From NCBI GenBank assembly GCA_045629945.1, contig JAZQSE010000024.1, positions 61,325 to 125,324 of the forward strand: a DNA stretch of 64,000 nt, given 5' to 3'. Shown here piece by piece: positions 33,405 through 42,018 of this stretch; the first letter of the stretch is position 1; each line of letters opens with the position of its first letter. The notes under the pieces were generated by a model. The model saw nothing but the letters and a program-made list of their open reading frames with translations, did not search any database and was not told where the DNA came from. Source of the stretch: UBA1765 sp045629945. GTDB lineage: Bacteria; Fibrobacterota; Fibrobacteria; Fibrobacterales; Fibrobacteraceae. The translations under genes were made by a program, and so were the position numbers.

Positions 33405-34847
33405 TTGAAACATAAATTTTATAGGTGGCAAAAAGTGTTGGATTTTCTCAATACAGTTGATAACTTTTTATATTACCCGATTTTACTAGTGGTTCTTTCT
33501 TTTGCAGGACTTTATTTTAGTGTACGAACACGATTTGTTCAAATTCGTTTGCTCTTTGATTCATTTAGGGCGTTAAAAGAAAAACCGCAAGAAAAGAAAG
33601 GCGTTTCTTCTTGTGAGGCTTTGTTGGTTTCTACAGCCTCCCGGGTCGGAACAGGAAATATTGTTGGGGTTTCTACAGCGATTTGTTTGGGAGGCCCAGG
33701 GGCTGTTTTCTGGATGTGGCTTTTAGCTGTAATAGGTGGGGCTTCTGCTTTTATAGAAAGTACTCTTGCCCAGGTTTATAAATGTAGAGATGAAAAAACG
33801 AATTCTTGTTATGGTGGGCCAGCTTATTATATTGAAAAAGCGTTGCATAGTCATGGATTGGCACTTGTTTTTGTTGTGTTTTTGATTTTGACTTATGCTT
33901 TTGGCTTTAATTTACTTTGTTCTTATAACTTGCAATCTACATTTGAAACCTATAGTTTTTATGATTCGTCTACAACACCTTGGGTAATAGGTTTACTCTT
34001 GGCTCTTTTGGTAGGGTGGTGCTTATTTGGTGGAGGAAAACGAATCGTAAAAATTACAAGTATTCTTGTGCCTGTTATGGGATTCTTTTATGTACTTATT
34101 GCTTTAATTGTGCTTATTACACACATTGAAGCTATTCCATCTGTTATTGTGTTGATTTTTAAAGATGCTTTTGATTTCGCTTCTATTGGTGGCGGTATTG
34201 CTGGTTCTTGTATGGTTTATGGAATTAAACGAGGCCTTTATTCTAATGAAGCTGGTGTGGGTTCAGCACCAAATGCGGCCGCTTCTGCTCAAGTAGCACA
34301 TCCAGTTCAACAAGGGCTTGTACAAATGCTTTCCGTTTATATTGATACCTTGCTTATTTGTTCGGCAACGGCACTGATGTGTCTTGTTTCTGGAGTGGAT
34401 GGAAATGCTGACAATGCCGGTGCACGTTACGTTCAAGATGCTGTAGCTACGACATTTGGGACTATCGGGCCTGTATTTATTACGGTAGCAATGGCTCTTT
34501 TTGCTTTTACAACATTATTAGGGAATCTTTACTATGTGCGTAATGGTATTGCTTTTTTGAATAAAAAGAAAATGCCTGGTAGAAAATCAATGAGTATTAT
34601 TCATATAGCCTGTGCGTCAGTTGTTTTTTTAGGAGCAATCGCACCGATGGAAATGTGCTGGGCTTTAGCTGATATTACTATGGGTGGTATGGCTTTGATA
34701 AATCTTTTTGCTTGCTTTGTTTTAGGAGGAATTGTTTTTAAAGTTCTTCAAGATTATGAAAGCAAGCGCAAAACAAAAAAATATCCAAAATTTATTGCCA
34801 AAGATATTGGACTTGATGATAGTAACTTAGATTATTGGAAAGAATAA
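33405..34847 (+). CDS. AGCS-family sodium:amino acid (alanine/glycine) symporter
   Basis: A 480-residue polytopic inner-membrane protein with about 11 helices. Signatures: GLYFSVRTRFVQIR (about 36-49), ASRVGTGNIVGVSTAI (about 79-94), GGPGAVFWMWLLAVIGGASAFIE (in two parts), and GLYSNEAGVGSAPNAAASA (about 282-300). It couples Na+ to uptake of alanine or glycine. The start is TTG 33405 by position of the conserved N-terminus; no ATG is available upstream and the ribosome site is weak. Confidence 0.93.
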   Translation: MKHKFYRWQKVLDFLNTVDNFLYYPILLVVLSFAGLYFSVRTRFVQIRLLFDSFRALKEKPQEKKGVSSCEALLVSTASRVGTGNIVGVSTAICLGGPGAVFWMWLLAVIGGASAFIESTLAQVYKCRDEKTNSCYGGPAYYIEKALHSHGLALVFVVFLILTYAFGFNLLCSYNLQSTFETYSFYDSSTTPWVIGLLLALLVGWCLFGGGKRIVKITSILVPVMGFFYVLIALIVLITHIEAIPSVIVLIFKDAFDFASIGGGIAGSCMVYGIKRGLYSNEAGVGSAPNAAASAQVAHPVQQGLVQMLSVYIDTLLICSATALMCLVSGVDGNADNAGARYVQDAVATTFGTIGPVFITVAMALFAFTTLLGNLYYVRNGIAFLNKKKMPGRKSMSIIHIACASVVFLGAIAPMEMCWALADITMGGMALINLFACFVLGGIVFKVLQDYESKRKTKKYPKFIAKDIGLDDSNLDYWKE

Positions 34848-34849
34848 AA

Positions 34850-34885
34850 AATAAAAGGACATACTTGAAAGTATGTCCTTTTATT
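34850..34885 (+). terminator. Intrinsic terminator
   Basis: AATAAAAGGACATACTT and AAGTATGTCCTTTTATT form a perfect 17-bp stem with loop GA. It can serve the symporter gene and, with its A-rich left flank, the convergent small gene on the minus strand. Confidence 0.9.
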
Positions 34886-34912
34886 CAGGTTCACAAAAGA
34901 TGCTAACGGAAA

Positions 34913-35008
34913 TTAGCGAATTTTCTTCTTGTGACGGTCACGACGACGGCGTTTTTTACGCTTGTGGGTCGCAATCTTCCTGCGCTTTCTTTTCTTTCCG
35001 CAAGGCAT
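34913..35008 (-). CDS. 31-residue AURKAIP1/COX24-type basic protein
   Basis: A small ORF encoding MPCGKKRKRRKIATHKRKKR followed by RRRDRHKKKIR. The pattern MPxGKKRKRxKxxTHKRKKRxRxxRHKKK is that of AURKAIP1/COX24 domain proteins, tiny Arg/Lys-rich proteins annotated in Bacteroidota and relatives and related to mitochondrial ribosomal protein mS38. A ribosome-associated role is likely. GGAG lies 7 bases before ATG, and the convergent terminator follows. Too short for most gene callers. Confidence 0.88.
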   Translation of the reverse strand: MPCGKKRKRRKIATHKRKKRRRRDRHKKKIR

Positions 35009-35195
35009 TGTGATTCTCCGTTAAAGGTTAAACTTGTTATTCTAGGCCACAAATAGAGAAAAAAAACGCTGTTTTGTCAAGGGAATTTTATGGAAATCAT
35101 GCGTTTGAACCTGTAGGCGCGGTCAGTAGCTATTCCAAAAGCATTTCTATCTGAAATTTTGTAAAATAAATGCAGAAATAACGATTTTTAGGGGA

Positions 35196-36389
35196 TTAGT
35201 TTTCTTTCCAAATGCCAGAAAGGTATTTTAGCCTAATGACTCTTGCAGCGGCTTGTTCAATGCGTAAACGATATTCCGGGTATTTTTTGCCTAGCCATTC
35301 TAAATAAGCAATCATTTCAACAGCCTTTGCAGGGTAGGTAATCATAAACATGTCGTTTCCGGCTAATAAAACAGTCCGGATTAATTTTTTGAAATCTTTA
35401 GAAGGGTAGTTTTTTCCCTTGACTTTGTCTGTTCCGCTAATCCAAGCTCGTAAAGAAACTCCCCATAAATCATCAGTCAGTAATACCGTATAAGGAGAAA
35501 TTTCTCTAGCCATTGCTGTTATTTTAGGGTTAAAAACAGCAGGAGTATTGGATAATCTTACAAAACGAACACTTGAAAGCATAATTACTGGAATTTCGTC
35601 AGCAAATTCTTTGAAAAGTTCAACATTTTTTAAAATGACATCTTTTGAACTGGTACTAAAAGCTATCTGATGGTCACTGTTAGTCCAACTATCATAACCT
35701 GGAAAATGTTTTGATGTACTTAATACTTTAGATTCTTTCATTCCTTGTACAAAAGCTCGGATTTTAGGAACGGCTGTTTCAAATTCTCCAAAAGAACGAT
35801 TGCTTACTTCTATAAAAGAAGGCTTGCCTTTTGAATCTTTTGGTGGGTCAAGAACAGGGGCTAAATTCAGATTTATCCCATAGTGGTGTAATGCGTTTCC
35901 AATTTGCTTTGCAAGATTATAAATAGAATCGTCAGCCATTATGCGCATTTCTTTTGCTGAAGGAAGATTTTTCCATTCAGGAGAAATGGCTTGCAAACGA
36001 TTGACTTTACCGCCTTCCTGATCAATAGCAGTTAATAAAGGTATTTTTAAAGATTCATTGGCTAAATTCAATTCTTCTTTTAAATGGAGCGTGTCTTTTA
36101 AATGGGGTTTCATTATAAGAACGCCACCAAATTGGTGTTTTTTTATATAAGAAGCAGATGGCATATAAACCATTAATGTTTGAGCCACTTTTTCTTTTAA
36201 TGTTAAGGATTGCCAAAAAGGTAAAATAGCTTCTGGGATAATGGAATCACCGGCATGTTCTGCTTCTTCCATAGAAAGCTTTTTGGCAAAAGAACTCGAG
36301 GCATTAAACAATACAATCAAAACGAAAAGAATCAAAAGAGAGTGATTCTTTTTTGGATTAAATGGCTTGCAAAGAATAAAATTTTTCAC
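35196..36389 (-). CDS. Exported GH3-family glycoside hydrolase (NagZ-like)
   Basis: A 397-residue protein starting at GTG 36389, with an uncleaved or cleaved signal (LLILFVLIVLFNASSSFAKK, about 18-37). The GH3 barrel shows QFGGVLIMKPHL, LLTAIDQEGGKVNRL (about 115-129), APVLD, SKHFPGY (about 231-237) and LLTDDLWG with the nucleophile Asp. NagZ enzymes cut N-acetylglucosaminyl-anhydromuropeptides or muropeptides. The loop that normally carries the Asp-x-His acid dyad reads NSDHQ, so the Asp is one place closer to His. The export signal suggests periplasmic action. Last gene of an operon with topB and a glycosyltransferase. Confidence 0.85.
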   Translation of the reverse strand: MKNFILCKPFNPKKNHSLLILFVLIVLFNASSSFAKKLSMEEAEHAGDSIIPEAILPFWQSLTLKEKVAQTLMVYMPSASYIKKHQFGGVLIMKPHLKDTLHLKEELNLANESLKIPLLTAIDQEGGKVNRLQAISPEWKNLPSAKEMRIMADDSIYNLAKQIGNALHHYGINLNLAPVLDPPKDSKGKPSFIEVSNRSFGEFETAVPKIRAFVQGMKESKVLSTSKHFPGYDSWTNSDHQIAFSTSSKDVILKNVELFKEFADEIPVIMLSSVRFVRLSNTPAVFNPKITAMAREISPYTVLLTDDLWGVSLRAWISGTDKVKGKNYPSKDFKKLIRTVLLAGNDMFMITYPAKAVEMIAYLEWLGKKYPEYRLRIEQAAARVIRLKYLSGIWKEN

Positions 36390-36404
36390 GATTAAAAGAG
36401 ACTT

Positions 36405-38864
36405 TTATTCTTTAGTTGCTTTTTTGGCGGCTCTTTTGAAGAATCTTTTGGATGCAGGTCTTGGTGGAAATTCAAATTTCATAGCACCTTTTTCATCTAA
36501 AAAGAGATACGCGTCAAAAAGTTTTTTAGTTCTTGCCGAGCGAAATCCCTGAATGAGTTCCGTTTTTTCACCACGCAATAGGCGCTGTAAATTTTCAACA
36601 GAAATTTCTTTGCCAAGAATAATTTTATTTAAACGGAATGCCGAAGAATCGCCATCAATAGAACTTTGTGAAACATAAGCAGTTAATGTTTCGTATACCG
36701 GCGATTTGTCTTGAGGTGCGTAACCTAAAATAACCCCATTATGCTCGGTATTTGGAGTTTCAAAAATAAGTTCTGCCCGTTTTTTGTCGTTAATAATTAC
36801 AGCAGCTGCAAATTCAACACCTTTTTTAGAACGGAAGCCTGTTAAAGGCGGGAGTTTGCCTTCTTTTAACAATTCTTTAATTTCTGCAGGAGACATTAAA
36901 CGACCTCCTAGCATTTTGTTAATAGAAATTCCGTCTTCTGTTGTGTATTTAGAAACGGTTTCAAAAACTTTTATTCCATTTACTGGGCTGAAACTAGCTT
37001 CTTTTTTATCGTTGTCTTCTTCGTAGTCTTTGATGTTTTTTACAATCTGGCTTGTTAGCTCAGTAATGCCTTGCATAAAGACATCGCGAGAAAGAACGCC
37101 TTGTTCCACCATACCTAATTGGTGTTCCCATTCACCAGTAAGTTCCGGAGATGTCAGGGATTCAATATCCATTGCATTTAACAATTGAATTAAATCAAAG
37201 GCTTTTGCTGTAGGAATAAGTTCTTTTGCGTCGCGGACAACATATTTATCAGAGATTAATTTTTCAATAGTAGCTGCTCGTGTTGCAGGAGTACCAAGCC
37301 CTCTATCTTTAATGGCATCTCGGAGTTCATCGTCTTCAATCAGTTTTCCGGCCCCTTCCATCATGGAAAGTAAAGAACTTTCAGTATAACGAGCAGGCGG
37401 TTTTGTAGTGTCTTCAACAGATTCTAATTCAATATTTTTTGCTTTATTGCTGGCAAGTTTCGGTAAATCGCCTTCTTGTTTAGCTTCTTTCCCATAAACA
37501 GCTAAGAAACCTGGGTCAATAAGGATTTTTCCTTCGGTCAGGAATGTTTCGCCTTCTATTGTTGTAATTCGTTCGGTATTTAGGTATTGTGCTGGTGGGA
37601 AAAAGACAGCAATAAAACGTTGACAAATCATGTTATAGATTTTTTGTTCTGCTTCAGTCAATGATTTGGGCGCGTTCCCTGTTGGAATGATAGCATGGTG
37701 ATCAGAGATTTTTTTATTGTCAAAAATTTTGGGATTCTTTTTAACCCAGTTATTTTTCAGAACTTGTTCGGCAAAAGGCTCTAAAGAACCTTTTAACATA
37801 TTAAGAGTTTTCTTTACAGTAGAAACATAATCTTCTGGCAAAAATTTGCTATCCGTTCTTGGATAAGTCGTTAACTTATGTTTTTCGTAAAGCGCTTGGG
37901 CAATTTGGAGGGTTGTTTTTGCCGAAAAACCAAAGCGGTTGTTTGCTTCTCGTTGGAGAGAAGTCAAGTCATATAAAGGGCCACATTTTTGAGTAGAAGG
38001 CTTTGTCGTTTCAGAAACGTTTCCTTCTTTACCTTCACATTTTTTTAAAACAGCAAGAGCTTCTTCTTGGTTAAAAATCTGTTTGGAAGTTTCTTTGCCT
38101 TTAGTTAAAAACCATTTGCCAGGGTAATTTTCTTTATTGTTCTGAAAAACGCCCTGAATGGTCCAAAAGGTTTTTGGTTCAAAAGCAAGTCGTTCTTTTT
38201 CTCTTTGAACAATCATTGCAAGAGTTGGGGTTTGCACGCGACCACAAGGAGTTAATCTAAAACTACCTGCGGTATTTTTATAAGCAGTCAAAGCTCTTGA
38301 GCCATTGATGCCGACAAGCCAATCGGCTTCAGAACGGCTTATAGCGGCTTCTTGCAAGTTAAGCATGTCTTCATTTGAACGTAGATTTTCAAAAGCTTCC
38401 TGAATAGCAGAAGTAGTCATACTCTGCATCCATAAACGTTTTAATACTTTATTCTTTAAACCGGTTTTTCCTTTTTCGTGTTCGATAATGTAATGGAAAA
38501 TCAATTCACCTTCACGGCCAGCATCGCAGGCATTTATAATTATCCCGACTTCTTTTTTGCGGATTAATTTTCCTAAGGCATTTAATTGAGATTTTGTTTC
38601 TTGGATAGGGCAGATTTTAAATTGAGATGGTAAAATAGGCAATAAATCAATATCGTTCCAGTTTTTGTAACAGTCATCTATTTCTTTAGGGTCAGCAAGC
38701 CGGACTAAATGACCAAGAGCCCAAGAGACGATGGTTGAATCGCTGGCGTAATGAGTTTTTTCTTTTTTGAATTTTTTGGCGCCAAGGGCTTTGACTAAGT
38801 CCGAAGCCACACTTGGTTTTTCTGCTATAATTAAAGTTACAGGAGATTTTTGAGCGACAGTCAT
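36405..38864 (-). CDS. topB: DNA topoisomerase III
   Basis: An 819-residue type IA topoisomerase that resolves single-strand links in DNA. Toprim domain at the N-terminus (LIIAEKPSVASDLVKAL, about 10-26; NACDAGREGELIFHY, about 110-125). Active-site Tyr in TTYPRTDSKFLPED (about 335-348). RAATIEKLISDKYV is also typical. The C-terminus has two topoisomerase III repeat motifs (GFRSKKGVEFAAAVI and GFRSARTKKLFDAYL) and a basic tail. ATG has GAGG upstream. It starts 11 bases downstream of the glycosyltransferase. Confidence 0.95.
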   Translation of the reverse strand: MTVAQKSPVTLIIAEKPSVASDLVKALGAKKFKKEKTHYASDSTIVSWALGHLVRLADPKEIDDCYKNWNDIDLLPILPSQFKICPIQETKSQLNALGKLIRKKEVGIIINACDAGREGELIFHYIIEHEKGKTGLKNKVLKRLWMQSMTTSAIQEAFENLRSNEDMLNLQEAAISRSEADWLVGINGSRALTAYKNTAGSFRLTPCGRVQTPTLAMIVQREKERLAFEPKTFWTIQGVFQNNKENYPGKWFLTKGKETSKQIFNQEEALAVLKKCEGKEGNVSETTKPSTQKCGPLYDLTSLQREANNRFGFSAKTTLQIAQALYEKHKLTTYPRTDSKFLPEDYVSTVKKTLNMLKGSLEPFAEQVLKNNWVKKNPKIFDNKKISDHHAIIPTGNAPKSLTEAEQKIYNMICQRFIAVFFPPAQYLNTERITTIEGETFLTEGKILIDPGFLAVYGKEAKQEGDLPKLASNKAKNIELESVEDTTKPPARYTESSLLSMMEGAGKLIEDDELRDAIKDRGLGTPATRAATIEKLISDKYVVRDAKELIPTAKAFDLIQLLNAMDIESLTSPELTGEWEHQLGMVEQGVLSRDVFMQGITELTSQIVKNIKDYEEDNDKKEASFSPVNGIKVFETVSKYTTEDGISINKMLGGRLMSPAEIKELLKEGKLPPLTGFRSKKGVEFAAAVIINDKKRAELIFETPNTEHNGVILGYAPQDKSPVYETLTAYVSQSSIDGDSSAFRLNKIILGKEISVENLQRLLRGEKTELIQGFRSARTKKLFDAYLFLDEKGAMKFEFPPRPASKRFFKRAAKKATKE

Positions 38865-38874
38865 TTTATAAACC

Positions 38875-40011
38875 TCAATTTTTCCATTTAAATTTGCCTA
38901 AAACTCCAAATAAAACTGCAAATACAGTAAAGGGAGCGTGTAGAAATTCTACCGGTATAAACCATTTGAAAAGGAATTCCTGTTTAAATACAGAAAGACC
39001 TCTTTTAAATAAAAAGCAATCAGCGCATATTTTTAAAATAAAGGCTAAAAGAACAAACCAGAAAGTATTGAATTTTAATAAAACAAATAAAGGGGAAAAT
39101 GTTAAGCAAAGGAAGAAAATAAAGATGCCGGCAAGAACTCTTAAAGTTCGTGGAGTATAATAGATAGTTTTAGAAGCCCAGCGTTTTCTTTGTTCCCAAA
39201 GTTCTCTGAACGTTTCTTTTCCAAAGGTGGTTACAAATGTATCAGGGTTTACGCAATAGCGCATAGAGTAAGGGTTCGATGCGGCTTTTTGCATCAGTAA
39301 ATCGTCATCACCACTCTGGATATGGCTTACATTTTTAAAGCCATTAACATTTAAAAAGAAACTTTTTCTGTAAGCAATATTATTACCAGTACTTGTCAAT
39401 GGCAGGTGTAATGCAAGTCCTGCTGTGCCGGCTATTCGATAAGACATGGTTTCGACTGCTTGCATATAAAGCAAAACATTTGCTGTTTCGGGTAATTCTA
39501 AATAAGAGTGACCTGCTACAAAATCAATACCGGGTTCAAATTCTTTAACCATTCCTGATATCCAGGTCGGGGGAAGTTTGCAATCGGCATCTGTTAGTAA
39601 AAGTAGTTCATTAGAACACTGGGCAACCATTTGAGAAATGGCATTCTTTTTAGGACTTGTATTCAGAGGAAGTTCAGTGATATTTAGAATGTGTAATTTT
39701 TCTGGGATTTTTTCAGCGTAAGATTCGAGAATGTTCTGGGTGTTATCGGTTGAACGGTCATTTGCAATCCATATATCCCATTTGCCTTGATAATCTTGTT
39801 TGAGTAAACTTTCAAGTAAAGCAGAAAGATTTGCTTCTTCGTTTCTTGCTGAAATAAGGACGCTGACTGACGGCGGTGGTTGGGTGATATCTTTTCCTTG
39901 TTTTAATTTACCCATTGCGAAAAACATACGCATTACCAGCCCGACATAGAAAATGGCGGACAAAAGTAAAAGGGCTAAATAGAGGTAAGTAAAGATATCT
40001 ATAAGTATCAT
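38875..40011 (-). CDS. Membrane GT2-family glycosyltransferase
   Basis: A 378-residue protein with an N-terminal TM helix, a GT-A catalytic domain and three or four C-terminal TM helices. Motifs: SVLISARNEEANLSALL (about 49-65), NDRSTDNT (about 84-91), LTDADC (about 138-143), GDDDL (about 230) and QRKRWASK (about 275, Q..RW). This set is typical of processive GT2 enzymes or those acting on lipid-linked sugars. There is no Shine-Dalgarno site; a promoter-like box ends 5 bases before the ATG, suggesting a leaderless mRNA. Confidence 0.88.
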   Translation of the reverse strand: MILIDIFTYLYLALLLLSAIFYVGLVMRMFFAMGKLKQGKDITQPPPSVSVLISARNEEANLSALLESLLKQDYQGKWDIWIANDRSTDNTQNILESYAEKIPEKLHILNITELPLNTSPKKNAISQMVAQCSNELLLLTDADCKLPPTWISGMVKEFEPGIDFVAGHSYLELPETANVLLYMQAVETMSYRIAGTAGLALHLPLTSTGNNIAYRKSFFLNVNGFKNVSHIQSGDDDLLMQKAASNPYSMRYCVNPDTFVTTFGKETFRELWEQRKRWASKTIYYTPRTLRVLAGIFIFFLCLTFSPLFVLLKFNTFWFVLLAFILKICADCFLFKRGLSVFKQEFLFKWFIPVEFLHAPFTVFAVLFGVLGKFKWKN

Positions 40012-40016
40012 TGCGG

Positions 40017-40025
40017 CAAAATCTA
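40017..40025 (-). promoter_or_regulatory. Promoter-like box adjoining the glycosyltransferase start
   Basis: On the minus strand TAGATTTTG-CCGCA-ATG: a TAnnTTTG-like box followed after 5 bases by the start codon at 40011. No ribosome site fits in between. Confidence 0.5.
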
Positions 40026-40120
40026 ATTTTAAGAACGATGTTTTGGGCTGTGAAAAATGTTTTCTAGGGTCATTTTTCCGATAGATGCAGATTTTTTTTG
40101 CTAAAAACGGACTTTATTTC

Positions 40121-40128
40121 TATATTTG
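40121..40128 (+). promoter_or_regulatory. TAnnTTTG promoter box adjoining the yceD start
   Basis: TATATTTG exactly matches the Bacteroidota -7 consensus. TTTGCT lies 18 bases upstream as a possible -33/-35 element. The likely start codon TTG 40136 is 7 bases downstream, at about the expected transcription start. Confidence 0.55.
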
Positions 40129-40135
40129 GGGCACT

Positions 40136-40642
40136 TTGAGAATCGATTTAGCGAAAAATCTGGCGGATTCTGCCGAAATAGCGGTGAAATGGCCATCTTC
40201 TGAAGCACCGGAGCTCTTTGAAGAACTTCGCCTTGTTGGTGATTTGACAGCAAAGGTCTTGGTAAGCCCAGAAGAACAGGGTAAATTTCTGTTGACTGGT
40301 TCGCTATCTGGTACCCAAAACTTGGTTTGCGCCCGGACGCTAGAAACTTTTGAACGTCCTTTTTCTACGGAAATGGTGCTAGAAGTTGTACGAGAACAAG
40401 TCGCTTCTCAGGAACTTGATGATGAAGATGCGGATGTCTTTGTAGTTCGTATTCCAGTCAATCAAGAGTATGTGGATGTTTCGGAGTGCATTAGGCAACT
40501 TGTCATATTGCAAGAGCCAATGTATCCGGTAAAAAATCCTGACGAAAATTTTTCTTTTGTCGATTCTTCTCCAGAATCTTCAGAAGATCCTCGTTGGGAA
40601 AAATTGAAAGCACTTAAGTGCAAAATGGAAAAAGCCGAATAG
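40136..40642 (+). CDS. YceD/DUF177-family protein upstream of rpmF
   Basis: A 168-residue protein. The family, found beside rpmF in most bacteria and linked to 23S rRNA and L32 production, is recognised by CARTLETFERPFSTEMVLEV (about 62-81) and the acidic region ending EYVDVSECIRQLVILQEP. TTG 40136 (then RIDLAKNL) is preferred to ATG 40085, which would place a consensus promoter box inside the gene. The yceD-rpmF-plsX order is widely conserved and supports the call. Confidence 0.85.
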   Translation: MRIDLAKNLADSAEIAVKWPSSEAPELFEELRLVGDLTAKVLVSPEEQGKFLLTGSLSGTQNLVCARTLETFERPFSTEMVLEVVREQVASQELDDEDADVFVVRIPVNQEYVDVSECIRQLVILQEPMYPVKNPDENFSFVDSSPESSEDPRWEKLKALKCKMEKAE

Positions 40643-40651
40643 GAGTGAACA

Positions 40652-40834
40652 ATGGCCGTCCCAAAAAGAAAAACCTCGACTGCTCGTCGCGACAAACGCC
40701 GTTCTCATTGGAAAATGGAAGTGCCAGCAATGTCTACTTGTGAACATTGCGGTTCCGTAAAGCGTCCTCACCGTGTATGCCCTGTTTGTGGTTATTACAA
40801 TGGTGTGGAAGTCGTCCGCATGGCCGACGCTTAA
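40652..40834 (+). CDS. rpmF: 50S ribosomal protein L32
   Basis: A 60-residue protein: MAVPKRKTSTARRDKRRSH, then a Cys4 zinc ribbon (CEHCGSVKRPHRVCPVC, about 30-46). Length and all four Cys are standard. The start is 9 bases after yceD, with AGGAG upstream. Confidence 0.97.
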   Translation: MAVPKRKTSTARRDKRRSHWKMEVPAMSTCEHCGSVKRPHRVCPVCGYYNGVEVVRMADA

Positions 40835-40877
40835 TAGACGTTTAATAACCCCATAGCCTTGTAAACAAGGAGATTCT

Positions 40878-41849
40878 ATGATTAAAGTAGCACTAGACGC
40901 ACTTGGTGGCGATTATGCTCCAGATGTAGTAATTGATGGTGCGGTTCGTGCCGTGCAAGAAGCAGCTGGTGAACTGCATGTTGTACTTTGTGGCCCACAA
41001 GAAGTGGTTAAACAAGGTTTAGAAAAACTCGGTTACTCAGGAGACGCTATATCAGTAGTAGACGCTCCAGAACCTGTTGCTATGGATGAACATCCTGTGG
41101 AAGTATTGCGTAAGAAACCAAATTCAGGTTTGGTTACTTGCGTTGCTTTGCAAAAGAAAGGACTTGTTCAGGCAAGTGTAAGTGCTGGTAACTCTGGCGC
41201 TATGATGGCTTCTTGCTTAATGCTTCTTGGCAGAACAAGTGAAAACTTTGCAAGACCACCTATTGGTTGCATTCTCCCGACCGCTAAAGGCCAGATGGTC
41301 ATGGTTGATGCTGGTGCAAACGTAGACGAAAAGGCTCCTGTGCTTGTAGATTTTGCAAAAGCAGGTTCCGTTTTTGCAGAATGTTATCTTGGAGTTGAAA
41401 ACCCAAGAGTAGCTCTTCTCAATATGGGCGAAGAAGAAAAGAAAGGCCCTGCTGTTATTCAAGAAGCTTATCAACTTCTCAAGAATGTAGAAGCGATTAA
41501 CTTTATTGGTAACATTGAAGGTCGTGAAGTTCTTCTTGGTGGAGCAGATGTTCTTGTCTGTTCTGGTTATACTGGTAATGTAGTTCTAAAAATGATTGAA
41601 GGTTTCTATATCCTTCATAATGAATTGTTTGGTAAAATCGATACTCCTGCTGGTCGTCGTTTTGATGAAACTTGGGATTATCGTAATGCCGGCGGAGCTT
41701 TATTACTTGGTTTGAATGGAACAGGTTTAATTGCTCACGGTATTTCTGATGCCTTGGCTATTAAGCAAGCTTGCCTTGCTGCTTGCCGTTTTGCAAAAAA
41801 TGGTGTGGCTCAGAAAATAGGCGAAAAATTAAGTGGAATGAATCAATAA
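40878..41849 (+). CDS. plsX: Phosphate acyltransferase PlsX
   Basis: A 323-residue soluble enzyme converting acyl-ACP to acyl-phosphate for phospholipid synthesis. Signatures: VALDALGGDYAPDVVIDGA (about 4-22), VSAGNSGAMMA (about 102-112), NMGEEEKKGP and DVLVCSGYTGNVVLK (about 224-238). AAGGAG lies 8 bases before ATG. Third gene of yceD-rpmF-plsX. fabH, the usual next gene, is absent. Confidence 0.96.
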   Translation: MIKVALDALGGDYAPDVVIDGAVRAVQEAAGELHVVLCGPQEVVKQGLEKLGYSGDAISVVDAPEPVAMDEHPVEVLRKKPNSGLVTCVALQKKGLVQASVSAGNSGAMMASCLMLLGRTSENFARPPIGCILPTAKGQMVMVDAGANVDEKAPVLVDFAKAGSVFAECYLGVENPRVALLNMGEEEKKGPAVIQEAYQLLKNVEAINFIGNIEGREVLLGGADVLVCSGYTGNVVLKMIEGFYILHNELFGKIDTPAGRRFDETWDYRNAGGALLLGLNGTGLIAHGISDALAIKQACLAACRFAKNGVAQKIGEKLSGMNQ

Positions 41850-41868
41850 TGGATTTTTCCACAAATAG

Positions 41869-41909
41869 TAAAAACGGCTTCACTTTTGTTAGTGGGGCGT
41901 TTTTTTTTA
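41869..41909 (+). terminator. Probable intrinsic terminator after plsX
   Basis: AAAACGGCTTCAC pairs imperfectly (G-T pairs and one bulge) with GTGGGGCGTTTT and is followed by eight or more T residues. It would separate plsX from fabD. Confidence 0.65.
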
Positions 41910-42018
41910 AATTATTTGAAAGTCAGTTCATTTATATTTTCTTAAAAGTATTTACTGAAGTAAAAAAGTTTTTTTTTGAAGTCAATTTGCTAAAGTTGTG
42001 TTAACTTTTGGAGTATCT

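Noticed and set aside
41771..42004. 77-codon ORF between plsX and fabD
   Set aside because: It overlaps plsX in another frame and runs through the terminator and the T-rich gap; no ribosome site.
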